This document shows positions 51,385-59,890 of a stretch of DNA of 64,000 bases, in pieces. Source of the stretch: UBA5066 sp048500275. Its GTDB lineage: Bacteria; Acidobacteriota; Thermoanaerobaculia; UBA5066. Both the position numbers and the translations under genes were made by a program. Below the pieces are notes generated by a model, which was given only the letters and a program-made list of their open reading frames with translations, was not told where the DNA came from and ran no database searches. Each line of letters starts with the position of its first letter. The first letter of the stretch is position 1. Location of the stretch: the NCBI GenBank assembly GCA_048500275.1, contig JASNYI010000001.1, positions 992,001 to 1,056,000 on the forward strand, in the 5' to 3' direction.

Positions 51385-52185
51385 CTGATGGATAAGGAGA
51401 TTCCCTGCCGGCTTTGCGGAGATGGGTCCGTCCTCCGGTTCGAGATGGAGATCCTCCGGCCGCACAGGGCTGGCTTCTACGAATGCCTCACTTGCCGCTC
51501 CCTGCAGACGACACCTCCGTTCTGGCTCGAGGAGGCGTACGCGGACCAGACCCGCGTCTTCGACACCGGAGCGGTTCTTCGAAATCAGACTCTCCAGATG
51601 CAGGTCTGGTTCCTGGTGCGATGCCTGTTCGGCCGTTCCTCGGTCAGGGCCCTCGATTGGCGCGGCGGTACAGGACTGATGACTCGCATGCTTCGGGATA
51701 TCGGTGTCGACGCGTACCACTTCGATCTGTATTAGGCGAACCTCTTCGCTCCCGGCTTCTCCCACTCGGAGGGGGGGCCCTACGATCTCGTCACCGCCTT
51801 CGAGGTTTGGGAACACCTTCCAGAACCCGCCAAGACCCTCGACTCGATCTTTGCGTTGTCGCCGAAGGCCCACTTTCTCACCACTTCTCTGTACCGGGGC
51901 CACGGTTCCGACTGGAGTTACATCTGGCCATTGACGGGCCGGCACGTGTTCTTCTATTCGGAGACTCCGATCGAGTGGATCGCGGCGAAGTACCGCTACT
52001 CGTTCCTCTCCGCGGGAGATCGGACTCTGTTCTATCGCGGGGGGCTCTCGAGGGCCACCAGGGCCTTTCTTCGGCATCTGCTTGGAGGGCACCGTTCCCG
52101 ATACTTCAGTGCCGATTTCGGCTTTCGCCGCGGATCGGGTCTCATCGCCGAGGACCGGCGCAAGTTGCTTCAGGCATTCAAATAG
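51382..52185 (+). pseudogene. SAM-dependent methyltransferase interrupted by an in-frame TAG
   Basis: Plus-strand frame from ATG 51382 (AGGAAAG ribosome site, 7 nt upstream) encodes MLMDKEIPCRLCGDGS, a CxxC zinc-type start (partner cysteines ECLTC), then LDWRGGTGLMTRMLRDIG and AYHFDLY. A TAG codon occurs at 51733-51735. The same frame then goes on with ANLFAPGFSHSEGGPYDLV, TAFEVWEHLPEPAKTL and LLTTSLYRGHG to the TGA-free end at 52185, all of which is normal methyltransferase sequence. One nonsense codon therefore splits an otherwise whole gene of 267 codons. It resembles the intact methyltransferase at 23710-24675 in layout. Confidence 0.78.
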
Positions 52186-52371
52186 CCTGTGAACAGTGCC
52201 GGGAATGCTCGACGGGCCGGGGCTCGGGCTCCGAGTCGATCGGCAGCCCCTCGCACCTCAGCCCGCCGCAGTAGCAGACCCTTCAGTTCCGCACTATGTG
52301 ATCTCGCTGCCGAACCCCTTTGCACATCCCTCCACAGCTCGTCACATCGGTGCAGCCGAGCCGCCCGGACG
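52186..52371. other. 186-nt convergent gap
   Basis: Between the 3' ends of the plus-strand methyltransferase and the minus-strand ArnC-like gene. No gene is visible. A small CTCGG/CCGAG hairpin at about 52232-52244 is the only symmetry; no strong terminator was found. Confidence 0.4.
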
Positions 52372-53304
52372 TTACAGTTGACTGCGAATCGCATACTGGG
52401 GGCGACGATTCACGTTCATGTGGAGGCGACCGAGATACTCCCCGATCACGCCAAGGCCGACGAGTTGCGTTCCTCCCAGGACGAGGATCGCCGTGATCGT
52501 CGATGCGTAGCCCGGGACGGCAATCTCGCCCCGGAAGAAGGCCATCAGGTACCAGAGCCCCACCAGGAATCCCGAGGCGGCGAGCACGAGACCCACCGAC
52601 GCAACCAGCTGAAGCGGCAACAACGAGAAGTTCGTGAAGAGGTTGAAAGCAAGAGTCAGGAGCCGCCCGACGCTGTAGCCGCTCCTTCCCTCCCGCCGGG
52701 GGTGGTGTTCGACGGAGACTTCTCCGATCCGCTGGGTGTTCCAGGCCAGCAAACCGTCCACGAATGTGAAGTTCAAATCGTAGCTCAGGATGTGCTGGAG
52801 CGTCTCCTTCCGTATCGCTCGGAAAGCGGAGACCGTAACGTTCGTCCGGAAGACCCTCTTGTAGAACGTATTGACGAGCCAGGAACCTGCGTTTCGCCAG
52901 GAATGGTGCTTCTTACTATCGTAGCGGCCATAGACGACGTCCAGATCCTGCTCCACGAGCGCCTTCAGCAGCTTGGCGATCTCCTCCGGGGGGTTCTGCA
53001 GGTCGTCGTCCATCGTAACGACCACTCTCCCCCGTGCCGCACGAAAGCCGCACATGAGTGCATTGTGCTGGCCGAAGTTCCGCGCGAGGCGGATTCCACG
53101 GAACCGCTCCGTTTCTCTTCCGTTCAGAGTCTCGATCGTCGCCCAGCTTCCATCCAGGCTTCCGTCATCCACGAAGACGGCCTCCCAGCCGCCCGGGACT
53201 CCCGCCAGCGCGGACTCGAGGCGTCCCGCGAGAGCGGGGAGCGTCCGCTCGGCGTGATAGACGGGAATGACGACCGTCAGGGCAAGCTCGTCAGGCGACC
53301 CCAT
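52372..53304 (-). CDS. GT2 polyprenyl-phosphate sugar transferase, ArnC/GtrB-like
   Basis: The 310-residue protein is read from ATG 53304, which has a GAGGGAG ribosome site and a 14-nt overlap with the wecD-like gene. An ATG at 53337 gives 11 more residues but lacks a ribosome site. Motifs are LTVVIPVYHAERTLPALAGRL, VFVDDGSLDGSW, RNFGQHNALMCGF, VVTMDDDLQNPPEEI and the ArnC-like SAFRAIRKETL. Two C-terminal membrane segments follow (around 230-300). Such enzymes attach a sugar to undecaprenyl phosphate in the cytosol, and the flipped product serves GT-C enzymes such as the ArnT-like protein at 55343-56989. Confidence 0.9.
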   Translation of the reverse strand: MGSPDELALTVVIPVYHAERTLPALAGRLESALAGVPGGWEAVFVDDGSLDGSWATIETLNGRETERFRGIRLARNFGQHNALMCGFRAARGRVVVTMDDDLQNPPEEIAKLLKALVEQDLDVVYGRYDSKKHHSWRNAGSWLVNTFYKRVFRTNVTVSAFRAIRKETLQHILSYDLNFTFVDGLLAWNTQRIGEVSVEHHPRREGRSGYSVGRLLTLAFNLFTNFSLLPLQLVASVGLVLAASGFLVGLWYLMAFFRGEIAVPGYASTITAILVLGGTQLVGLGVIGEYLGRLHMNVNRRPQYAIRSQL

Positions 53305-54046
53305 CTGCTCCCTCGTCAAGCCAGAAGTGATAGACATCGGTCTGCGACACCACGTCGTAGCACGCCGACTCGTATAACCGACAGGCAGGGCGATTCGCTC
53401 CCTGGGTGACTACTCTTGCGCGTGTCGCGCCCTTGCCCGCCATGAACTCCTCCGCGCCACGCAACAGGATGGCGCCGATCCCCCGTCCCCGCGCCTCCGC
53501 CGCGACGGCGATCAGGCCGATCGAACCCTCATCCCCGTCGACCGAAACCGTCACCATTCCGCAAAGGCCGATGCCCGGTTCGCGGGCTTCGATCACGGCG
53601 TCCGCGATCTCGCCGGCACAACTGCGACGTATCCACGTTTCGTAGAGACGCTGGAAGGCACCGGAGGGTATCCTCGGATCCACTCGGAACCGGGAGTACT
53701 CCCCTGCGGCGAGAGCCAGCGCCGTCAGTGGCCCGTCCGGGTCAGAACCCCGTCTCACCGAAACCTCGGCCCTCGCCTTCAAAGCCGTCCCCGGTCCCCG
53801 AAGGGAGCTGCGCCCGTAGACCTTCTTCTCGTCGCGGAGCGCCCCTCCGAACTCGTCGAGCAACGTGGGCGAGACCGCGCGACCCGCGTCAGCAAACCAG
53901 TAAACGAGGCTCGCCCCGCGGGCGCGACTCTCGAGGAGCGCAGATCTCAACTCCGCTTCCGTGAGGTCCCCGTCGGCGATCGAGAACACCTCGAAGCCGA
54001 AGAATGCGCTGTCCCAGGCGAGCCGCCTCAACGGGAGGCCTCCCAT
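53291..54046 (-). CDS. wecD: TDP-4-amino-4,6-dideoxyhexose N-acetyltransferase, WecD-like
   Basis: A 251-residue GNAT protein. The start RRLAWDSAFFGFEVF and the middle ALAAGEYSRFRVDPRIP with FQRLYETWIRRSCAGEIAD are WecD hallmarks. The acetyl-CoA loop is EARGRGIGAILL (about residue 185). WecD acetylates the 4-amino group of dTDP-4-amino-4,6-dideoxygalactose made by WecE, encoded 12 nt upstream, to give dTDP-Fuc4NAc. The pair is as in the enterobacterial common antigen pathway, but the earlier rmlA/rmlB genes are not in this window. Confidence 0.88.
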   Translation of the reverse strand: MGGLPLRRLAWDSAFFGFEVFSIADGDLTEAELRSALLESRARGASLVYWFADAGRAVSPTLLDEFGGALRDEKKVYGRSSLRGPGTALKARAEVSVRRGSDPDGPLTALALAAGEYSRFRVDPRIPSGAFQRLYETWIRRSCAGEIADAVIEAREPGIGLCGMVTVSVDGDEGSIGLIAVAAEARGRGIGAILLRGAEEFMAGKGATRARVVTQGANRPACRLYESACYDVVSQTDVYHFWLDEGADGVA

Positions 54047-54058
54047 CTCATCTGACCG

Positions 54059-55228
54059 TCATAGCGCCCTCGCGCGAAACGATTTCACGCAGTCGAGCAC
54101 TTCGGCTTGCTGCGATTCCGTCAGAGAGAAGAAGAACGGTAGCCGGACGAGACGGTCGCTCACATCCTCAGTTACCGGGCAGTCTCCGGGCATGCCTCCG
54201 AAGAGTCGGCCCATCGACGAGAGGTGGAGGGGAAGGTAGTGAAAGACGGCGAGGATGCCGCGCTCGCGGAGGTGCGCGATAAAGGCCTGCCGGACGTCCA
54301 GGGTCGGCATCAGGAGGTAGTACATGTGCCAGGCCTGTCCGGCCGCAGCCGGTACGATCGGCCTGCGGACGCCCTCACGCATCGCCCATTCCGCCAGTTC
54401 ACGGTGATAACACTCCCAGATGCTCCGCCTCCGTTCCTGGATCGGTACACGCTGTTCGAGCTGAGCACAGAGGAAGGCCGACAGGACGTCCGAGACCACC
54501 CAGCTGGAGCCCAGGTCGACCCAGGAGTACTTGTCGACCTGCCCTCGGAAAAAGCGACTTCGGTTCGTTCCCTTCTCGCGGACGATCTCGGCACGCTCGA
54601 CGAGGTCCACGTCGTTCAGAACCAGCGCCCCACCCTCCCCGCAGGTGAAGTTCTTCGTTTCGTGGAAGCTCTGGGTCGCCAGGCTACCGAAGGACCCCAA
54701 CGGCCTGCCGTTCCAGGATCCGAGAAGGCCGTGGGCATTGTCCTCTACGACCGGGATAGAGCGTCGGGCCGCCAGCTCGAGAATGCTCTCCATCTCGCAG
54801 CCGACGCCGGCGTAGTGCACGACGACGATCGCCTTCGTTTTCGGCCCCAGCAGCCGTTCCACGCTCGACGGATCGATGTTCAGAGTCTCCGGCAGCACGT
54901 CCGCAAAAACCGGACGTGCACCCCGCAGCGCGAATGCGTTGGCCGTGGAGACGAAGGTGAAGGACGGCACGATCACCTCGTCTCCGGGCCCGACACGAAG
55001 GAGCAGCGCCGCCATCTCGAGCGCATGGGTGCAGGAAGTCGTCAGAAGGGACCGCGCTCCGCCCACCATGGCCTGGAGAAGCGCCTCGCACCGGCGCCCG
55101 AACGCCTGGTCACCTGCGATCTGCCCGCGTGCCATCGCCTCTGCGATGTACGCCTGCTCGGCGCCGACGAGCGTAGATCGGTTGAAGGGGATTCGAATGG
55201 GCTGGTTCACTCGTGTTCCGTGCTCCAT
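54059..55228 (-). CDS. wecE: dTDP-4-amino-4,6-dideoxygalactose transaminase, WecE
   Basis: The 389-residue PLP aminotransferase (DegT/DnrJ/EryC1 type) reads closely like E. coli WecE: IPFNRSTLVGAEQAYIAEAM, LLTTSCTHALEMAALLL, SFTFVSTANAFALRGARPVF, HYAGVGCEMESILELA, SFHETKNFTCGEGGAL (with the PLP Lys) and REKGTNRSRFFRGQVDKYSW. It makes the 4-amino sugar from dTDP-4-keto-6-deoxyglucose and glutamate. I chose ATG 55228 because the conserved sequence begins soon after. The open frame upstream to 55318 is not conserved and a GTG at 55210 is also possible. Confidence 0.93.
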   Translation of the reverse strand: MEHGTRVNQPIRIPFNRSTLVGAEQAYIAEAMARGQIAGDQAFGRRCEALLQAMVGGARSLLTTSCTHALEMAALLLRVGPGDEVIVPSFTFVSTANAFALRGARPVFADVLPETLNIDPSSVERLLGPKTKAIVVVHYAGVGCEMESILELAARRSIPVVEDNAHGLLGSWNGRPLGSFGSLATQSFHETKNFTCGEGGALVLNDVDLVERAEIVREKGTNRSRFFRGQVDKYSWVDLGSSWVVSDVLSAFLCAQLEQRVPIQERRRSIWECYHRELAEWAMREGVRRPIVPAAAGQAWHMYYLLMPTLDVRQAFIAHLRERGILAVFHYLPLHLSSMGRLFGGMPGDCPVTEDVSDRLVRLPFFFSLTESQQAEVLDCVKSFRARAL

Positions 55229-55342
55229 CCTGCTGGCTTCAGGCTCCTGTAGCGCTCGGACGCCGGTGTCGCCGCGCCGCCTCGTCGGGGCGGACGGACA
55301 GAGACTCCGACCGACCACCGACAGGGTTGGGTTGCTGCCCGA

Positions 55343-56989
55343 TCACGCCTCAGCGGCGCCCCGTCTGTTGCGGGTGAGGTACGCCGAACCCGCCATTGGG
55401 CCCTTGCGACCCGCCAGCTGCGCCAGTCCCGCACCCGCCATCACGAGAACCAGCGACCACCCGCCCAGCATGTACCTGTGCTCCGGAAGGCCCACGACGA
55501 CTCCGACGTAGACGGTCTTCGAAGCTACGAACACGCCACAGCAGAGGACCGTGGCGGTCCAGAACGACCGACGTGTCGGCGCAGCGAAGAACTGAAAGGC
55601 GGACAAGCCGACGGCCAGCCCGGCCATGGCGAGGACGGCGAGCTTCATGACGAACAGCGCGCCGAGGAGCGCTCGGCGGAGGGGGCTTCTCACGCCGGTG
55701 AGGACGCCCAGTAGCTGGCTGTTCGTGTGGCGATGCGCCCAGAGCTGAATCGAACGCGCGGAAGCAGGAAGCGCGACCGCCTTGAACCAGCTTCGAGCCC
55801 GCCGTTCCGTCGAGACCGCCTCGAAGACCCGATCGGCCTCCCCGGAGAGGCGACCCTCTTCCGCGATGAGAGCAAACGCCGCCGTGATCCGGTCCTTCTC
55901 GTCCCGGTTGAAGTAGGCGCGCGGCGGGATCAGGTCTAACCGGCTGTCACCTCGCAACGCTGACCAGTACGTGGTCGTGAACGAGCTCTCCGGGTGGATG
56001 AAGGTCTGCAGCCAGGAATAGAGCCCGGGGGCCGGCCTCGGACCTGGCATCCTGACGACTTGCCATGTGCCCACCGAGTGCTTCCAGTACGCGGCGTGAA
56101 GGCCCGCCACCCCCCCCCAGCACGCCGCGGTCAGGACGGCAGCGCGCCAGAGGCTGCGCCACCCCCCGACAGCGCCTGCGATCCCTACGCACGTGGCCGT
56201 CACCAGGCCCCCGAAGAGCAGGTCCTCTACGCGGAAGAAGGTCGCACATCCGAGGAGAAGAGTACCGAGCGCCAGCCGACCGAGCCCGTTCCACCACGAC
56301 TCGCCGATCGAGCCGGCCGCGCTCGCTAAGGACCCGGCGAGTACGAGAGCTGCGCTCAACGGGTCGGGCAAGTAGGAGGGGGAAAACGCAAACGACCACG
56401 GTTGGATGGCGAGAACGAGTGCGAACAGCGCCGGCGGCAGGGCGTTGTCGAACACGGGTCTAAGGAGGAGCGCGACGAACGCGAGGCCGAGCGCCGTCAG
56501 GCCCGACTGAACCGCTGCGACCTTCAAGCGGGCTTGCCGATTGCTCTCCGAGCCTATTCCTAGCTTCGCGAGAACGAGCGGATACCCCGGTGGCCGCACG
56601 TCTCCCCAGCTGGCCCAAGTACCGTCTGTGAAAGTCTTCGCCTCCGCCTGGGCCGGAAACGTCCCATGTCGTAGGACATGGTCAGCCTTCCGCAAGTAGT
56701 AACCTTCATCCCCCGAAAGCGAATCCCCCCGCACCAGGGCGGCCGAACAGGCCAGCAATACCTGCGCCGAGAGGACGATGAGCGCTGCGACCCAGAGGAG
56801 ACGATGGAGGCTCATCCGAAAAGGCCAATGAAGGACCTTCCTAGGCTTGCGAGTACGACGCCAATACTCCGGAACCGTATTGCCGGTCCTCGACCGGCTC
56901 CCGCTTTCCTGGTCCGACCTCTCAGCGCCAACCGCCCCAGGCCTCTTTCGCAACTCATCGTCGGCCCTCTTCGCGGCACTGTCCGCCAT
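55343..56989 (-). CDS. membrane glycosyltransferase, ArnT/GT39-like
   Basis: A 548-residue protein from ATG 56989, chosen for its GAGGG ribosome site at 6-nt spacing. A later ATG (56815) lies right before the first membrane segment, and the 58 residues between are charged and low in family character, so this start is uncertain. The PMT_2-like motif follows TM1: SLSGDEGYYLRKADHVL, and then VRPPGYPLVLAKLG, with about 11 membrane segments. Such proteins take a sugar from a polyprenyl-phosphate carrier (here perhaps from the ArnC-like enzyme) and add it to a periplasmic acceptor. Confidence 0.78.
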   Translation of the reverse strand: MADSAAKRADDELRKRPGAVGAERSDQESGSRSRTGNTVPEYWRRTRKPRKVLHWPFRMSLHRLLWVAALIVLSAQVLLACSAALVRGDSLSGDEGYYLRKADHVLRHGTFPAQAEAKTFTDGTWASWGDVRPPGYPLVLAKLGIGSESNRQARLKVAAVQSGLTALGLAFVALLLRPVFDNALPPALFALVLAIQPWSFAFSPSYLPDPLSAALVLAGSLASAAGSIGESWWNGLGRLALGTLLLGCATFFRVEDLLFGGLVTATCVGIAGAVGGWRSLWRAAVLTAACWGGVAGLHAAYWKHSVGTWQVVRMPGPRPAPGLYSWLQTFIHPESSFTTTYWSALRGDSRLDLIPPRAYFNRDEKDRITAAFALIAEEGRLSGEADRVFEAVSTERRARSWFKAVALPASARSIQLWAHRHTNSQLLGVLTGVRSPLRRALLGALFVMKLAVLAMAGLAVGLSAFQFFAAPTRRSFWTATVLCCGVFVASKTVYVGVVVGLPEHRYMLGGWSLVLVMAGAGLAQLAGRKGPMAGSAYLTRNRRGAAEA

Positions 56990-57179
56990 CGCTTGCCCTC
57001 GACCCACCTCGCGGGCACGGGCCTCGGGTGCCGTCGCTGGCTCCCGACTCCACCCTGCCTTCGGGCGCTGTCGCGGCGAGGCCGCGCACGTCGATGATGA
57101 TTCGGATGGGGCCGAAGGCGAGATCCAGGATGCTACGGCGGAGCCAACTACCCGGCCCCGCCAGCGTCCAGGACGCGCC
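56990..57179. other. 190-nt gap with GC hairpin
   Basis: Between the outer-membrane protein gene (upstream on the minus strand) and the ArnT-like gene. A perfect 6-bp stem (CGCGGC/GCCGCG, 3-nt loop) at 57072-57086 could terminate transcription of the outer-membrane gene. No T-run and no gene are visible. Confidence 0.35.
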
Positions 57180-57845
57180 CTACAGGTCGAACTTCACGCC
57201 CGCGAGGACCCGCACGTCGCGCCACTTCCAGCTGTCGCCCTCGACAGCGGCTGTGTCGGTGAGGCCGTAGACATACCTCACGTCGAGCTGGAGGCCCACT
57301 CCGTTCCCCATCTTGTGCTCGATGCCGGCGCCGAACTCGAGCGCGAACCAGGCCTTGTCGAACTGGTTCTTCGCCTTCTCGGTCGCCGACTGCCCGTTGG
57401 CGCTGTTCTTCGACTCGATCTCGAGCGGGATGGCGGTGACGAAGCCGCCGAGGAGGAAGGGAGTGGTGGCGCCCGCCGAGAAAGCGTAGCGGGCGTGGAA
57501 GGGGATCTCGAGGGTGGTGAAGGTGTATTCGGCCGTGACGTCGCCCTGGTAGCCGCCAGTGTCGCTCGTCCCGCCGAAGTACGTGTTCGTGGCCTTGCGC
57601 TGCACGTAGAGGACCTCGCCCTCGAGGGACCAGCCCTTCCAGAGACCGCCCTCCCAGGAGAGGCCGCCGACGAAGCCGCCGGAGTCGTCGGTCCCCTTCA
57701 GGATCTGCAGGTCTGTGGAGACGCTGGGGCTGGGCCAGCCGTAGCCGGCCTTGACGCCGAGCCAGTGGCCCTCCTGGGCCGCCGCGGGAAGGGCCGCGAC
57801 GAGGACGAGGAGTCCTGCGAGCACGAAGGCAGGGGTCCGCTTCAT
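57180..57845 (-). CDS. small outer-membrane beta-barrel protein
   Basis: A 221-residue protein with a clear signal peptide (FVLAGLLVLVAALPAAAQ, cleavage after AAAQ) and about eight amphipathic beta strands, ending VRVLAGVKFDL. Size and pattern match eight-stranded barrels of the OmpW/OmpA-like outer-membrane beta-barrel families. A strong ribosome site (AGGAGG, 57853-57858) lies 7 nt before the ATG. It stands apart from the coupled operons and could be a stable envelope protein rather than part of glycan synthesis. Confidence 0.82.
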   Translation of the reverse strand: MKRTPAFVLAGLLVLVAALPAAAQEGHWLGVKAGYGWPSPSVSTDLQILKGTDDSGGFVGGLSWEGGLWKGWSLEGEVLYVQRKATNTYFGGTSDTGGYQGDVTAEYTFTTLEIPFHARYAFSAGATTPFLLGGFVTAIPLEIESKNSANGQSATEKAKNQFDKAWFALEFGAGIEHKMGNGVGLQLDVRYVYGLTDTAAVEGDSWKWRDVRVLAGVKFDL

Positions 57846-57876
57846 TCTGTTTCCTCCTGGAATCCCTTGATTATGG
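57846..57876 (-). promoter_or_regulatory. candidate promoter -10 and ribosome site of the outer-membrane protein gene
   Basis: On the minus strand a CATAAT hexamer (57875-57870) lies 24 nt before the ATG, and the AGGAGG ribosome site lies between. No good -35 hexamer is visible at 17 nt. The layout suits a short leader. Confidence 0.4.
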
Positions 57877-57891
57877 TTCAGGAACCGGACC

Positions 57892-57906
57892 GGGGGGAGC
57901 CCCCCC
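57892..57906 (-). terminator. hairpin after the MraY/WecA-like fusion gene
   Basis: Immediately after the stop codon of 57909-59828 (minus strand) is a perfect G6/C6 stem with a 3-nt loop. It lacks a U-run, so it may act as an attenuator or stabiliser of the 3' end. It separates the fusion gene from the promoter of the outer-membrane gene. Confidence 0.4.
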
Positions 57907-57908
57907 TG

Positions 57909-59828
57909 TCAGCGTTCGGGGGCGGGCGGTGCGACGGTCGCGTCGAAAGTCTCGACGAAGGTCCTGGCCGCGCGGGTCGAGGTGTCCCCGGTGCGAGAGG
58001 CGAGGAGGGTGCCCTCGAAGGAGACGTTGAAGTGGAGGAAGGAGACTCCCGCGACGGCGCAGGCCTCTTCCACCCGGTCGACGAGTTCGGCGGGAATCTT
58101 GGGGCTGGTGACGACGACGCCCTTCGCCCCGTGGGTCTCGAGCAGCTCTTCGATCTGCCAGGAGGTGCCGACGACGGGGACGCCGTTGAGCGTGACGCCC
58201 GCCTTGTCGGGGTCGTCGTCGACGAAGCCGACCGGCCGGAGGGGGGCGTCGGCGTAGGCCGTCAGCTCGCGGATGGCCATGGAGCCGCGCCGCCCGGCGC
58301 CGTAGAGGAGCACCGGGACGCCCGGCACCGAGGCCTTCGCCCGCCACCAGGCCAGGAGGCGGTACGAGCTGCGGCTGGCGTTGACGAGGAGGAGGAGGAC
58401 GAGGGTGAAGAGGACGAAGAAGGAGAGGGGCGTGGCGGCCCCGATGGTGAAGCGGTCGAGGACGAGGGCGCCGAGGCCGGTGAGGAGGACGGCCCAGGTG
58501 GGGCGGATGAAGTCTTCGATGGTGGCGTGGCGCCAGCGGCCCTTGTAGAGGCCGAAGAGGTGGAAGGTGGCGAAGACGAGGACCGGGACGGCTGCTCCCA
58601 GCTCGAGGGCGAGGCCGCGGTGCTCGACGAGGCCCCAGTCGTCCCACTTGAGGCCGAGGGAGAGGTAGAGCGCCGCGACGGCCATGAGGAGGTCGGCGAA
58701 GACGACGAAGAAGCCGGTCTTCAGGGCCGGCAGGTCGTAGAGCTTGAGGACGCTGCCGTTGCGGATGAACGCCAGCTCGTCGTACCCGAGGCGCGAGATG
58801 CCGACGACGGCGGCGCCGAGGAGGGCGAGGAGGAAGAGCGCGGACCCCGAGGCCGAGAGGAAGAGCGAGCCGAAGGCGACGGCCACGCCGACGAGGGCGG
58901 AGCCGTAGAGGACGAGGACGGCCCGGCGCTGGGTGATGCCGAGGCCGAGGAGCTTGTGGTGGATGTGGCTGCGGTCGGCGTCCATGACGCCGCGGCCGGA
59001 GGCCTTCGCGAAGCGCCCGAGGACGCGGCGGAGGATGGAGAGGAGGGTGTCGGCCAGGGGGACGCCGACGATGAGGACCGGCACGAGGACGGCGAGGCCC
59101 GCCGAGAGGAGCGCGCCCCCCTTTAGGCAGAGGCACGCGAGGACGAACCCGACCGTGCAGGCGCCCGAGTCGCCGAGGAAGACCGACGCCGGGTGGAGGT
59201 TGTAGCGGAGGAAGCCGAGGAGCGCCCCGGCGAGGGCGAGCGGGATGACGGCGACGTCGATGCGGCCCGCGAGGAGGAAGACGCCCGCGAGGCTAACGGA
59301 GGAGATGAAGGCGAGGCCGGCGGAGAGGCCGTCGAGGCCGTCGATGAGGTTGAAGGCGTTGGTGATGCCGACGATCCAGAGGAACGAGAGCGGCCACGCG
59401 AGGAGGCCGAGGTGGATCTGCTCACCGAAGAGGTGGACGGCGGGGTTGAGGACGAACCCGCTCGCCATGACGATGACCGCCCCGAGCGACTGGGCCGCGA
59501 GGCGGGTGAGGGCCCGCTGGGGCTTGACGTCGTCGAGGAGTGAGACGAGGAAGACCGGCAGGAGGCCGAGGCAGAGACCGTTGACGACGCTCGGCTGGAG
59601 CGCCCGGGGCACCGGGATGAGGCCCCAGAGCACCGCCGAGCAGACGATGGCGAACGCCCCTACGACGGCCACCCCGCCGAGGCGCGGGATGGGCGTCTTG
59701 TGGACCTTGCGCTCGTTGGGGTGGTCCATCGCCCCCAGCCGCGCGGCGAGCTTTTTCGCCAGGGGCGTGAGCCCGAGGGAAAGCAACGCGGCGGCAAGGA
59801 ACGGGAGACCGAGGAGAAGAGGCTTCAT
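57909..59828 (-). CDS. MraY/WecA-like glycan initiating transferase fused to a WbpM-type membrane/Rossmann module
   Basis: The 639-residue protein has two units. Residues 1 to about 355 are a polyprenyl-phosphate GlcNAc-1-P/HexNAc-1-P transferase: DHPNERKVHKTPIPRLGG, LVSLLDDVKPQRA, NAFNLIDGLDGLSAG (about 159), FLGDSGACTVGF (about 219) and DADRSHIHHKLL (about 284). Residues about 366-480 add four more membrane segments, and residues about 505-625 form a Rossmann fold (VLLYGAGRRGSMAIREL, VGFVDDDPDKAG). This second unit resembles the N-terminal half of WbpM/CapD proteins or the CoA_binding_3 part of WbaP, without their catalytic domain. It would start a lipid-linked glycan and may sense a nucleotide. 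Confidence 0.88.
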   Translation of the reverse strand: MKPLLLGLPFLAAALLSLGLTPLAKKLAARLGAMDHPNERKVHKTPIPRLGGVAVVGAFAIVCSAVLWGLIPVPRALQPSVVNGLCLGLLPVFLVSLLDDVKPQRALTRLAAQSLGAVIVMASGFVLNPAVHLFGEQIHLGLLAWPLSFLWIVGITNAFNLIDGLDGLSAGLAFISSVSLAGVFLLAGRIDVAVIPLALAGALLGFLRYNLHPASVFLGDSGACTVGFVLACLCLKGGALLSAGLAVLVPVLIVGVPLADTLLSILRRVLGRFAKASGRGVMDADRSHIHHKLLGLGITQRRAVLVLYGSALVGVAVAFGSLFLSASGSALFLLALLGAAVVGISRLGYDELAFIRNGSVLKLYDLPALKTGFFVVFADLLMAVAALYLSLGLKWDDWGLVEHRGLALELGAAVPVLVFATFHLFGLYKGRWRHATIEDFIRPTWAVLLTGLGALVLDRFTIGAATPLSFFVLFTLVLLLLVNASRSSYRLLAWWRAKASVPGVPVLLYGAGRRGSMAIRELTAYADAPLRPVGFVDDDPDKAGVTLNGVPVVGTSWQIEELLETHGAKGVVVTSPKIPAELVDRVEEACAVAGVSFLHFNVSFEGTLLASRTGDTSTRAARTFVETFDATVAPPAPER

Positions 59829-59872
59829 CTGTACGCTGTCGACGACCTGGTCGAGAACTGGCGGGATTCTAC

Positions 59873-59889
59873 CCCCGCGGTCAGCGGGG
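59873..59889. terminator. GC hairpin upstream of the fusion gene
   Basis: A perfect 6-bp stem (CCCCGC/GCGGGG) with a 5-nt loop lies between the ATPase gene and the MraY/WecA-like gene, next to the first 31-bp repeat copy. No T-run. It may end the ATPase transcript. Confidence 0.35.
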
Positions 59890-59890
59890 A

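Noticed and set aside
51733..51735. TAG as a pyrrolysine codon
   Set aside because: Methyltransferases of this family need no pyrrolysine and no pyl genes are visible. A nonsense mutation is simpler.
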